Source: Verrucomicrobiota bacterium
GTDB taxonomy: Bacteria > Pseudomonadota > Gammaproteobacteria > Nevskiales > Nevskiaceae
Reading direction: 5' to 3'
NCBI GenBank assembly: GCA_903970595.1
Contig: CAJCJI010000435.1
Location: forward strand, 1-47,151
Length of the DNA stretch: 47,151 nucleotides
The notes under the pieces: generated by a model
Database searches by the model: none
What the model saw: only the letters and a program-made list of their open reading frames with translations
Told to the model about the DNA's origin: nothing
Program-made: the position numbers and the translations under genes
Shown here: positions 25,578 through 35,300 of the stretch, in pieces
Position numbering within the stretch: the first letter of the stretch is position 1
Layout: every line of letters starts with the position of its first letter

Positions 25578-27176
25578 TTATTCCATATACCCCAACATCT
25601 GGAGTTGGGCCAGAATCTTGTCCTTTTCGTCAGTGGCCATGCTGCTGGAGTCTTCGCTCTTTCCCTTGATATTGGTGGCGGCGCCGATCTTGATCGGGTG
25701 AGCGGCCAAGTGATCCTTGGTGAACATGGCGTCAGGTACGCGCCCTTCAAAATCGACCGGTACGTCCAGGCCGAGACTGTACAGCAAGGTCGCACCGACA
25801 TCGGTGATATTGCGGCGCTCGATCATCTCGCCGCGCTTGATGCCGGGACCGTAGCCGATGAATACGCCATCGGGGTGATGCGTGCCCGCGACCTCAGCGC
25901 GCTTTTCGACAACCGGCTGCTTGTTCTTGATCGATACGAAGCCGAAATCCCGTAGAACCAGCAGCAAGTCCGGGGCGTCCTCCATCGCCGCGCCCGGGAA
26001 TACATCTTCGCGGACGTGGATTTGCGTGATGATGCGCTCCCCCGTCTCCGGGTCCTTGAGCTCCTTCAGATCGGCAATAAGCTTGACGCGGAAAGACTCA
26101 TACTCCTCCGGCTTGATGCCGGTGTCGCCGGGCTTGCGCGCGACGCGGATGTTGATGCCGTTGCTCGACGGCGTGCGGCAATAGGCGAACGTATTGGCCC
26201 AGTCCAGATAGGCGAACATGCTGTCTTCGCGGCGCTTGCCCTCTTCGGTTTCGGGAACCGGCTTCCACTTCAGATAGCCCTTCTCATGAAGATAGGCGTT
26301 GATGCGCACGACTTCGGTGGTGGCCGTGAAGCCATGATCGGAGGCCAGGAAGACCTGCACGTCGGGACCGGCGGCCGTCACCAGGCTCTTGATGAAGCCG
26401 TCGAGCTGGCGGAAGTAATCCATGCACAGCTTGCGCATGCGCAGATGGTAGTCGCTCAGCTCGCCGACCTGCTGGTTCGGATCGATGTACAGCCAGGCCT
26501 GATGCTGCAGCTTGTCGACGCCGTCGAACATGACGGCCATCAGGTCGGGAGCCTCCTCGCGCAGCAGGAACTCGGCGATTTTGAACCACTGCTGCTCACG
26601 CGGCAGATGATAGCTGACCCATTTCTCGCGATCCGCATCGGTCAGCAGATCGAGCGCCTGCTTTTCCTGCTCGAAATCCCAGGCGAGTTCCTTGGGGTTG
26701 AAGTCCTCGAGCGCTTTCAGGCGATCGTACAGATCCGACGGCGCGGTATTGCGGCGCAGGTGGCGCCAGGGCACAAAGCCGGGAACCATGAATCCCTTGA
26801 GATCCGCCGGCGGCGGCGCCGTGAACGGAAAGTTCAGCGCGGCCACGCGCTTGCCATTGCGGCTGGCAATGGACCAGATGAACTCCACCTTGCAGTCACG
26901 GGAATCATAGAGCGTGAAGAACACGTCTTCGCCATGCTCTTCGGCGCGGATGAAATCCAGCACGCCGTGATGTCCCGGGCTGCGTCCAGTCATCAGCGAC
27001 ACCCAGGCCGGCGGCGTCAGCGGATTGGGCGTGGAGAAGAGTTTGGAGCGCGTGCCGCCCTCAAACAGGCTGGCCAGGAAGGGCATCACGGGCCCCTCTC
27101 CGTTTTTGGAGGTCAAGTCGTTCAGCACCGTAAAGGTGGCGCCGTCCATACCAATGAATAAGGTTCGCGTCGTCAT
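25578..27176 (-). CDS. Type I phosphodiesterase / nucleotide-pyrophosphatase-family enzyme
   Basis: A 532-residue alkaline-phosphatase-superfamily protein (PF01663 type). The first metal ligand Asp11 is in LFIGMDGATFTVL. The nucleophile is Thr54 in NPLTPPAWVSLMTGRSPGHH. More ligands are in FLASDHGFTATTEVV and AGTHHPDGVFIGYGPG. The Thr nucleophile marks phosphodiester or phosphoryl transfer chemistry rather than sulfate-ester hydrolysis. No signal peptide is visible. The gene lies 107 bases after the ACP gene and 155 bases before the propeller gene. Related enzymes next to lipid and polyketide synthases suggest head-group transfer or release, but the substrate here is inferred. The C-terminal 40 residues look like a helical tail. 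Confidence 0.85.
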   Translation of the reverse strand: MTTRTLFIGMDGATFTVLNDLTSKNGEGPVMPFLASLFEGGTRSKLFSTPNPLTPPAWVSLMTGRSPGHHGVLDFIRAEEHGEDVFFTLYDSRDCKVEFIWSIASRNGKRVAALNFPFTAPPPADLKGFMVPGFVPWRHLRRNTAPSDLYDRLKALEDFNPKELAWDFEQEKQALDLLTDADREKWVSYHLPREQQWFKIAEFLLREEAPDLMAVMFDGVDKLQHQAWLYIDPNQQVGELSDYHLRMRKLCMDYFRQLDGFIKSLVTAAGPDVQVFLASDHGFTATTEVVRINAYLHEKGYLKWKPVPETEEGKRREDSMFAYLDWANTFAYCRTPSSNGINIRVARKPGDTGIKPEEYESFRVKLIADLKELKDPETGERIITQIHVREDVFPGAAMEDAPDLLLVLRDFGFVSIKNKQPVVEKRAEVAGTHHPDGVFIGYGPGIKRGEMIERRNITDVGATLLYSLGLDVPVDFEGRVPDAMFTKDHLAAHPIKIGAATNIKGKSEDSSSMATDEKDKILAQLQMLGYME

Positions 27177-27234
27177 AACTGGAGGCTTCCCGAAATGTTG
27201 TCATGCCAAGAATCAAAAGTGTGTCGTGAAGAGC

Positions 27235-27246
27235 CGGGAATTCCCG
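27235..27246. promoter_or_regulatory. 12-bp perfect palindrome between ACP and phosphodiesterase genes
   Basis: CGGGAATTCCCG in the 107-base gap, about 60 bases upstream of the phosphodiesterase start. Could be a dimeric regulator site for an internal promoter; no regulator gene is nearby. Confidence 0.25.
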
Positions 27247-27283
27247 CAAGGGGCCGGCGGTGTTCGATGGCCGCACGCCGCGA

Positions 27284-27580
27284 TCAAGCGGCCGCCCGCT
27301 TGAGCTTGGCTTCGACGAAATTGGCGATCTGCACGATCGACAGGTCGCCGACGTAACTGCCATCGACCATCAGCAAATCCTGAAACCCGAGCTTACGCCC
27401 GTAATGCTCCTCCAGAGCGACCGCCAGCTGGATGATGTCCACTGACGCAAACGTCAGGTCCTTTACCAGCATGGTGCCGCCGCCGACGTCTTCCTTCAAG
27501 CTCAGATCCCAATCCTGAACCAGATCCTCGACGATTCTGATCACTGCCTGTTCGGCAGTCTCTTGCTTGCCCATAGCCAT
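27284..27580 (-). CDS. Discrete acyl carrier protein
   Basis: A 98-residue carrier protein. The phosphopantetheine attachment Ser is residue 46 in LTFASVDIIQLAVALEEHYG; the usual Asp before that Ser is Ala here. The four-helix pattern and acidic N-terminal helix (IVEDLVQDWDLSLKED) are typical. The ATG at 27580 shares one base with the stop of the second synthase (TGATG), so translation is coupled; ATG 27574 is a possible alternative. The second synthase has no ACP of its own that I can find, so this protein probably serves it, with activation by that synthase's fused phosphopantetheinyl transferase. Confidence 0.85.
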   Translation of the reverse strand: MAMGKQETAEQAVIRIVEDLVQDWDLSLKEDVGGGTMLVKDLTFASVDIIQLAVALEEHYGRKLGFQDLLMVDGSYVGDLSIVQIANFVEAKLKRAAA

Positions 27581-30500
27581 CAAAAAGCCTCGCTGACCCC
27601 ATGCAGATCGCTGGACTGCGCCAGCACCCCAACTGCAATAATCGAATTCATTTCGCGCCGAAGCCGGACTTCGACGGTGGCTCCCTCACGCTCCACGAAA
27701 GCCCGCTCGAACAGGCCATCGGCGAAGCTGACTTCAAATGCTTCCGGCCGCCCCTGCAAACCGGTCCCCAGACACTTTGCGGCGGCTTCCTTGGCACACC
27801 AGAACCGTACCAGGCGTTCGTCGAAAGCCGCGCGATCGAGCCCTTCAAGCAACGGCCGCTCGGAGTCCGACAAGGCTTCGGCGAGCAGTTCCGGCTGCTG
27901 GACCCGGCCGATTTCCTCGACGTCGATGCCGACCGGCTGCTGATGGTCCGCCACCGCGGCGAAGCATACGCTGTGGTTGTGCGACAGCGACACCTGGGGC
28001 GCCGCCGCCAGTACGTCGCGCCACCAGCCATCGACGTAGGGGGCGCCCTGCTGATCGTGCAACACCACCACGTCCGAAGGATAAATCAAATCCCCGGTGC
28101 GTTGATACAGCCAGTACCGTGCCGCCTCCTTGACCGCGGCACGGCCCAACAGCCATTCGCGCTTCCGCCGCACATGCCCTTGCAGCGCGCGCCACTCCTC
28201 GCGTTCGTCATAGCTCAGGAAGATATGCGCGAGTATGCGCAGGAAGATGCCATTGGACTGGGCGCAGAAGTCCTCCTCGAACAGCGGCAGTTCCCACAGC
28301 AGCGGCTTGCCCTCGCCCTCGGCCTCCAGCGGATATCCCAGCCACCCGTGCAGAGGGTCCTTGCGCGTCTCATAAAACCGGTGCGGCACCGGGAAATAGA
28401 CATTGACCAGATTGCTCACCCGCAGCAGCGGCTGACCGCTCTGGTCCAGACACTCGAATTGCCAGGCGCGCGGCGCGGCGAAGTCCTCGCCGTCCGCATC
28501 GTCAAGATCGATCAGCGGCTCGCCGCGTGCGCGCAATTTCAAGCCCGGCAGATCCGCCGGGCAGCGGCTGTACAACTCGATCCGCTCGATCGTCGAGGGG
28601 AAGCAGTTGAAATCCGGTCCGCCCTGGGCGATCCAGTACGCGGCGAGCTGCCCCATCGCGTCGAGAAGGACCGGATTGAGCACCATTTTCGGGGTGTGCG
28701 AAGGGACGAAGAAGCCATTCAGGCTGACCTGCGAAAGCTCCGCATCGATGCCGCCGCGATCCCAGCCCTCGATATGCCGGATGCTGCGGAACACCGGGCC
28801 GTGGAACATGCCGGTGGTATACAAGTCTTCGCCGTTCCAGACGGACGGCCGCTGCTCGGCAAGATCGGGCACCGGCAAGCAGCGCCAATCCGGGGTGTAG
28901 CAGAAGTCGCCGCTGACCACCGTGTTCTCGCCGTTGATCAGGGAAACACTGTAAACGCCGCGCGCGCGATCCGCGACCTGCACGCGAACCTCGAGCTGCA
29001 CTTCGCCATCGTCCAGCGCGATCCAGTCGAAGGCCTTGACGTTTTCGATGGCGCATAGTTCAACGCTGCCGGTAAAGGCGGCGCAGGCCTCCGCCATGAT
29101 CTCGAAGCTGACCATCATCGGCACGCAGGACAGTCCCAGCAATTCCGGATCGCTGGCGGACACGCTGCCGGACAGGACATGATCCCGCAGGAAATTGTCC
29201 TGATACAGGTTGAGCCGGCAGCGGGCAACCAGGTGGTGCTCGTCCCGTTCGGCGATGGAGTCGATAAAGCCGAGATGCTGCTCGAGGTCGGTAAGCTCCC
29301 CTTGTTCCCCCGTGATTGCCGCTGGCTCATGGAACTCAGTGGTATCGGGCGGCAGTTCGGCCCCCTCTGAAAACCGGGAAACCTCGGCACCGGCCATGGC
29401 GGCCCCGGGCGTCTCGGCGATTTCCAAGGCCGGCGCGGCCAAAGCCCGCAGTGCCTCGCGGTCTTCGTCGTTGATCCGCACCATCGGCATGGTGTTGTCC
29501 AGATAAACGCCCGCCGGCGCGGCAGGCCCCTTGCTGGCCCAGTCCACCCGGCGGATCGCCCGTCCGTCGAACAGGCGGCTCACGGTGTCGAAACGGCGGT
29601 TGACGTAAAGCTGGGCCAGGGCGGCGAGCAGCTGATCGACCCCGCCGCGGCGGCGCATATTGGTCGCGAGGCCAACATACTCCCGACCGGCGAGAATGTC
29701 GTTGACGAAGGTCGAAAGGTTGTTCGAAGGGCCGACCTCCACAAAATAGCGGACGCCATCGGCATACATCGCGGCAATCGTCTCGCGGAAGCGCACCGTC
29801 GTCGACCATTGCGATGCCGCCAGTTTGCGGATCCCGGACACGCTGTCGGGGAACAGGCCAACCGAAGCGCAGGAGTACAGCGCAGTCGCCGGCCGCCCGA
29901 CCTTGACGGCGTTGTAGTACTTTAGGAAGGCTTCGCTGACCTCGGCGAAGGCCGGGGTGTGATAGCCCCGGTCGAACGGCACGGGCAGGCACATGCCGCC
30001 GGCCAGCCCCAGGGCCTTTTCGATGGCGTCGATGGATTCGGCCTGGCCGTACAGAACGACCTGGTTGGCGCAATTGTCCATCGCCACCACGATGCGCGGA
30101 TCGATTTCTTCGATGAACCTGGCAATGCTTTGCAGCGGCATGGCGCCGACCGCGAGCAGCTTGCCGGTGGGGATCTTGCCTGCTTCCAGCACCTCGCGGT
30201 ACACCGCGTTGAGCCGGCGGATGAAGCTTCCCAGCTTGTCCCGCTCGGTACCGGCCAGTGCGCCGGAGGCCGCCAGGGCGGACGACTCGCCGGTACTGTG
30301 TCCGAGCATCACGTCCGCTTTCACGCCAAGCCGCTCCAGCAAGGTGTAGATGGCCTGGGAGCCGATGAATACCGCTTCGGACCCGACATCCATGTCGTTG
30401 ATCCGGCGCTCGAGTTCGGCACGCCGCTGCGGGGTTAGTTCCGCCGCCGGCGGGAACATGATCTCGGTGCGGCTCCATCCCGGCTGCTCGTCGTAGAGGC

Positions 30501-32346
30501 CGCGCCAGAAATCGAACCACTCGCGCACTTCCGCGAAGTGCATGGCCAGATCGGCGAACATGCCCAGGTACTGCGAACCTTCACCCGGGAACAGGAAGCC
30601 GAGCTTGCCTTCGACCGGCTCGGCGCTGTAAACGACCCCGCCGCGTGTGGACCAGCGCTTGCCGTCGGATTCCTTGAACTGCTTGAGGGCCTGCTCGATG
30701 CCCTTGAGCAAGGCGGCCGGCTCCTTGGCCACCAGGGCCAGCCGGCATTCGCCGCCGGTTTCTCCTTCGGCGAGAGAGGCGGCGATTTCCGCGTTCTGCC
30801 ACTGCGGGTTGCGCCGCACGCACTCGGCGACCTGCTGCAGGCGCTCGGCCAGCTGCTGCGGTCCAGCAGCGGAAAAAACGAACAATTCGGCCGGCCACGG
30901 CGCGAACAGCTGGGGCAGCCTGGCGTCCGCCGGCGCTTCCTCGACGATGGCGTGGGTGTTGATGCCGCCGAAGCCGAAGGAATCGACACCGGCGCGGCGC
31001 ATCACGTTCGATGGGCTGATCCAGGGCGACGCCTTGATGTTGACGTAGAACGGCGAGCGGTCGAAGCTGAGCTCCGGATCGACCTCGCTGCACAGCGTCG
31101 GCGGCAGGATCTTGTGCTGCAGGGCCAGCACCGTCTTGATCAGGCCCGCCATGCCCGCGGCCGGAATGCAATGGCCGATCATGGATTTAACCGAGCCGAT
31201 GGCGATGGTGCCCTGCACGCCCTTGCGTTCGCCGAACACGGCCTTCAGGGCGGACAATTCGGACTGCGTGCCCAGGGGAATGCCCGTACCGTGGGCTTCA
31301 ATCAGGCTGATCGACGCGGGATCCACGCCGCAGGCGGAATAGGCGCGCTGGATCGACAGCATTTCGCCTTCCACGCCCGGCGCCAGCAGGCCCGGCCCGC
31401 GGCCATCACTGGCGTGACCGACGCTGCGCAGCACGGCATAGACCCGGTCGCAGTCCGCCATCGCGTCCGAAAGCCGCTTCAGGGCCACCACGCCGAGACC
31501 TTCGGAGAGCAGCGTGCCGTCGCTGCCCAACTCGAACGGACGCACCTTGCCGCGCGTGCTGAGCGCGCCCAGCTGGGTGAAGATCACCGCAACCTCGGCC
31601 GGCAGCGAGGCATTGACACCCCCGGCCAGCATCAGGCGGCTGCGGCCGGCGCGCAACTCGTCCATTGCCGCATTCACCGCCAGCAGCGAGGACGAACAGG
31701 CTGCGTCGATCAGGTAATTCGGGCCTTTGAAATTGAGACGGTTGGCGATGCGCCCCGTCATCACGTTGGGCACCACGCCGGGCACGATATCGACGCCGGC
31801 GGGCGGCAGCTTGCTGGCCAGCAAGCTGCGGATCAGGCCGAGCCGCTCCTCGTCGATCGAGGGGCAGACCGCGTGCAGCAACTCGATGGTCTGATCGAGC
31901 ACGGTGTGATTCTGGATCAGCGTGCCCTGGCCGCGATGCAGGTAAGTGCTGTGACCGAGGACGATGCCGGTGTCGGTATGATCGTAATCCTGGCGATGAT
32001 AGCCGGCATCGGCGAGCGCATCGCGCGCCACGCGAAGCGCCAGGTACTGGTCAGGTTCGCCGCCGTTCAGGGAGCTCGGCATGATGCCGAACTCGCGCGG
32101 CTCGAAGCGGTACAAGTCCCTCAGGAAGCCGCCGTAGGGCGTGTTGATGCGCCCCGATTTGAGGTAGCGCTCCGCATCCCATTCCGCGACCGGTTCGCCG
32201 ATCGCGTCAACCCCGGCGAGAATATTGCTCCAGTAGGCCTGCAAATCCTGCGCGCCAGGAAAGATGCAGGCCATGCCGACGATGGCAATCGGCTCCGGAG
32301 CGGAGGACTTGCCCGCGGAACCCGATCGAGAAATAACGTCTGCCAT
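27580..32346 (-). CDS. Iterative PKS/PUFA-type synthase B: KS-AT-hotdog-phosphopantetheinyl transferase
   Basis: 1588 residues from ATG 32346, with GGAG 7 bases upstream, 17 bases after the stop of synthase A. KS (about 19-450): IDAACSSSLLAV with Cys217, EAHGTGIPLGT, and SMIGHCIPAAGMAGL. AT (about 580-900): FLFPGEGSQYLGMF and GHSTGESSALAASG with Ser684. A hotdog-fold region at about 1070-1320 resembles PUFA-synthase dehydratases (DHVLSGS, MFHGPVFRSI, LLDAMGQLAAYW), but its first motif lacks the expected Pro. The C-terminus (about 1390-1588) is a Sfp-type phosphopantetheinyl transferase: VGIDVEEIG with Asp1475 and FWCAKEAAAK with Glu1520. No ACP or KR is seen. The fused transferase means the system can activate its own carriers. 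Confidence 0.92.
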   Translation of the reverse strand: MADVISRSGSAGKSSAPEPIAIVGMACIFPGAQDLQAYWSNILAGVDAIGEPVAEWDAERYLKSGRINTPYGGFLRDLYRFEPREFGIMPSSLNGGEPDQYLALRVARDALADAGYHRQDYDHTDTGIVLGHSTYLHRGQGTLIQNHTVLDQTIELLHAVCPSIDEERLGLIRSLLASKLPPAGVDIVPGVVPNVMTGRIANRLNFKGPNYLIDAACSSSLLAVNAAMDELRAGRSRLMLAGGVNASLPAEVAVIFTQLGALSTRGKVRPFELGSDGTLLSEGLGVVALKRLSDAMADCDRVYAVLRSVGHASDGRGPGLLAPGVEGEMLSIQRAYSACGVDPASISLIEAHGTGIPLGTQSELSALKAVFGERKGVQGTIAIGSVKSMIGHCIPAAGMAGLIKTVLALQHKILPPTLCSEVDPELSFDRSPFYVNIKASPWISPSNVMRRAGVDSFGFGGINTHAIVEEAPADARLPQLFAPWPAELFVFSAAGPQQLAERLQQVAECVRRNPQWQNAEIAASLAEGETGGECRLALVAKEPAALLKGIEQALKQFKESDGKRWSTRGGVVYSAEPVEGKLGFLFPGEGSQYLGMFADLAMHFAEVREWFDFWRGLYDEQPGWSRTEIMFPPAAELTPQRRAELERRINDMDVGSEAVFIGSQAIYTLLERLGVKADVMLGHSTGESSALAASGALAGTERDKLGSFIRRLNAVYREVLEAGKIPTGKLLAVGAMPLQSIARFIEEIDPRIVVAMDNCANQVVLYGQAESIDAIEKALGLAGGMCLPVPFDRGYHTPAFAEVSEAFLKYYNAVKVGRPATALYSCASVGLFPDSVSGIRKLAASQWSTTVRFRETIAAMYADGVRYFVEVGPSNNLSTFVNDILAGREYVGLATNMRRRGGVDQLLAALAQLYVNRRFDTVSRLFDGRAIRRVDWASKGPAAPAGVYLDNTMPMVRINDEDREALRALAAPALEIAETPGAAMAGAEVSRFSEGAELPPDTTEFHEPAAITGEQGELTDLEQHLGFIDSIAERDEHHLVARCRLNLYQDNFLRDHVLSGSVSASDPELLGLSCVPMMVSFEIMAEACAAFTGSVELCAIENVKAFDWIALDDGEVQLEVRVQVADRARGVYSVSLINGENTVVSGDFCYTPDWRCLPVPDLAEQRPSVWNGEDLYTTGMFHGPVFRSIRHIEGWDRGGIDAELSQVSLNGFFVPSHTPKMVLNPVLLDAMGQLAAYWIAQGGPDFNCFPSTIERIELYSRCPADLPGLKLRARGEPLIDLDDADGEDFAAPRAWQFECLDQSGQPLLRVSNLVNVYFPVPHRFYETRKDPLHGWLGYPLEAEGEGKPLLWELPLFEEDFCAQSNGIFLRILAHIFLSYDEREEWRALQGHVRRKREWLLGRAAVKEAARYWLYQRTGDLIYPSDVVVLHDQQGAPYVDGWWRDVLAAAPQVSLSHNHSVCFAAVADHQQPVGIDVEEIGRVQQPELLAEALSDSERPLLEGLDRAAFDERLVRFWCAKEAAAKCLGTGLQGRPEAFEVSFADGLFERAFVEREGATVEVRLRREMNSIIAVGVLAQSSDLHGVSEAF

Positions 32347-32363
32347 CGCCGCGCTCCGCCAGC

Positions 32364-35300
32364 TCAGCCGAAAAGGGAGTTGCTGAGGGCTTTGGCGGTG
32401 CCACCAAGGCGATTCAATGCCGCATCGGCGATGCATTGCATTTCTTCGATCATGATGACGACATTGTTGTTCTTGTCGTAAAAGCAGACGTTGGCGCAGA
32501 CCTGGGACGGGTCGTCAGAAGGCAAGCGTTCGAAATCCATGTACAGCCGCTCCGGGAACGTCTCGGAGTAGCGGATCACGCGGCCGAATTTCGTCGGCAG
32601 CGAAGTTTCGTCGCGGAAGGCGCGCGCCCACAGAATCGCCATCTGGGCGGCGGCGTCGATCACCGCGGGATCGAACATCCAGCGGTCCTGGGCGGAGGAC
32701 GAGGCCGGCTGCCACTCGGTCGGATGCGTGGTGCGCACCTGTGCCGCGACCCCTTCCTCGCTCATGCCGGCGATATTCTCAATCACCTGGAAGCAGGGGC
32801 CATGGAACAGCCATTCGGCGTAGGCCTTGGCCACCGCAAGATGCTTCGCCGAATACTTGCCGCGGCGCTCATGCTGCACGGGCGCCGGCAACTGCTGTGC
32901 AAAGCACAGCGTGCACTTGTAGTGAATCAGCGAGCGGCCGCTCTCCTGCTCGGATTGCAGCACCGCATTGGCCTCGAAGCCCTCGCTGCTGCCATAAACC
33001 GGCGGGCTGATGACGACACTCAGATGCCGGCTGGGCTCCTTCAATTCGATTCCCTTCATCAGCCGGAAATCGCGAACTTCGACCACTTTCCAGCCCGGCC
33101 ACAGCCGGCGTGCCGCCTGCGCCACCATTTCCAGGGCCCCCGCCGCGGGCAGCACCGGCACGCCATCGATGCGATGGTGTTGCAGATAGGGATGATGCGC
33201 ATCGAGGCGCAGGTTGACCACCTGTTCCCCCTTGGGCAGCGCGCTGACGACAACCTCGCCCAGCAAGGGCAACACCAGGCGCTCGCCGGCGCCGGCCTCG
33301 GAGGGAGCCTGCGCATCCTGCAAATGCACCACCCCTACCGTGGCCTCCTGCTTTTCCCAGGGACCGACGCCGCAGATGATTTCGATCTGCGAATGATCGG
33401 CGCGGGTGATTTCGTCCTTGAACAGGCGCCGTCCGCTCTCGGCCGTGACCAGGGCGACGCCTTTCTCCGCAAACTTGGCTTCCGTTTCGGGGGTGACCAT
33501 GCCGACGCCGAACTTGGTCGGCCCCCACGGTCCCCAGCACAGCGCCATGACGTTGACCCGCCCCTGCCAGCGCTGGTTGAGCTGGCAGCAAAGGCGGTTC
33601 ATCAATTCGTTGGCGGTGGCGTAATCCGACTGGCCGCTATTGCCATAACGTCCCGCCACCGAACTGAACACGCAGAAGAATTTCAGGCCGTCCGGGCGCA
33701 GATACTTCTGCAGCAGCGCCAGGCCGAGCACCTTGGTCTCGACCACGCGCGACCAGCTGTCGCCGGCCTTGTCGGCCAACAGCTTGTCCTCGATGATTCC
33801 CGCGCCGTGCACGATGCCGTCGATTCGGCCATGGCGCTGATAAATGCCCGCGATCAGCTCCCGCATATCGTCTTCGCGCGTCACGTCGACAGCGTGGTAT
33901 TCCACCACGGCGCCATGCGCGCGGAAATCCTCGATATTGGACAACAATTCGCGTGCGGCCAGCACCGCCTGGACCTTGCGTCCGATGTCCGCGAGCTTGA
34001 ATTGCGCCGTGCCGCTGCGGAACTGATTGATGAAGTGCTTGCGCAGATCGTCCGCCGACAGCAGCGGCGTGAGCTCCGGGGACTCCGGCTGCGGCAAGGC
34101 ATTGCGTGCGGTGAGCACCAGGATATTGCCGGGCAGCGCGAGTTCGCGCAGCACCTCGGCGGTAATGCCGCGCGCGCCGCCGGTGGCCAAAACCACGAGC
34201 TCGCGCAAATCCTCTTTGGAAGCCGGCTGAGCCTTATCAGCCGATGCGTCCACGGCAGCTTCGACCGTGTGGAATACGGTGCGCCGTCCCTTCGGATACC
34301 CGACTTCCTGGCGGCCGCCATCCAGTTCGAGTTCGGCCAACAGGCTTGCGGCAATCGCCGGAGCCGCCTGGGCCGCGTCCAGATCCACTGCCTTCGCACG
34401 CAAATCCGGCCGCTCTTCGCGCAGGGACTTCAGCATCCCTACGGCGCCGGCCTGCAGATACAAAGGCTCGGCAGCGGCATCGCGCCGGCCGAAATAACCG
34501 CCCAGCAGACTGGCCGACAGTACGTGCGCCCCTTCCACGAAGCGTCCGCCAAGATCGTGCACCAGCCTGAACAATGACTTTTCGCCGAACTGAAGCTGGG
34601 CGCGCCAGCTGTCCAGCCCGGCATCGGCGCTCAAGCCCTCCGCGCCGAGCTGCGCCAGGTGCACGATGCCGGCCACCCCGCCGCCGGCCGCGGCGGCGCA
34701 CCAGCGCGCCAGCACCTCATCGTCCACCAACTGATCGCGGGCGACGACATCGACCGTGCAGCCGCGTTTGCTCAACAACTTGCCCAGCTCGGCGGCGACG
34801 CCGAGCCGGTCTTCCGTCACCACGAAATGCCCTAGCGTCAACTGCCGCCGCGCACGGGCATCGATGGACTCTTCTTCCGCAAGCATCACATGCCGGGGCG
34901 GGCGACCGTCAACAGCGACGGCCGTTACTCCCGCCCCGGCATAATCAAAAGGGCCGGAAGCGACCCCATTCACCTTCACCGAGGTCAGCATGCCGATCAT
35001 GCCGCCCAGTGTGGTCTGCGTGTTGAGCTTGCTGCGATTCGGCGCAAGCTGCTTGCGGTAGCTCTCGGGCAAGCGTTGCAGCATGGCGCCGACCACTTCC
35101 ACGCGCTTGATCGAGTCGATGCCCAGATCCGATTCCAGGTTCTGGTTCAGGCCGACCATGTCGCGCGAGTACCCGGTCTTCTCCTCGACAATGCTGAACA
35201 GCATGTCGGTGAGCTTGTCCTCGCCGAAGACGATCTCCGCGCCGTGATCTTCGGCCTTGGCCTGAGCGGCGGCAGCCGCTGGGGCTACGACCGGCTTGGC

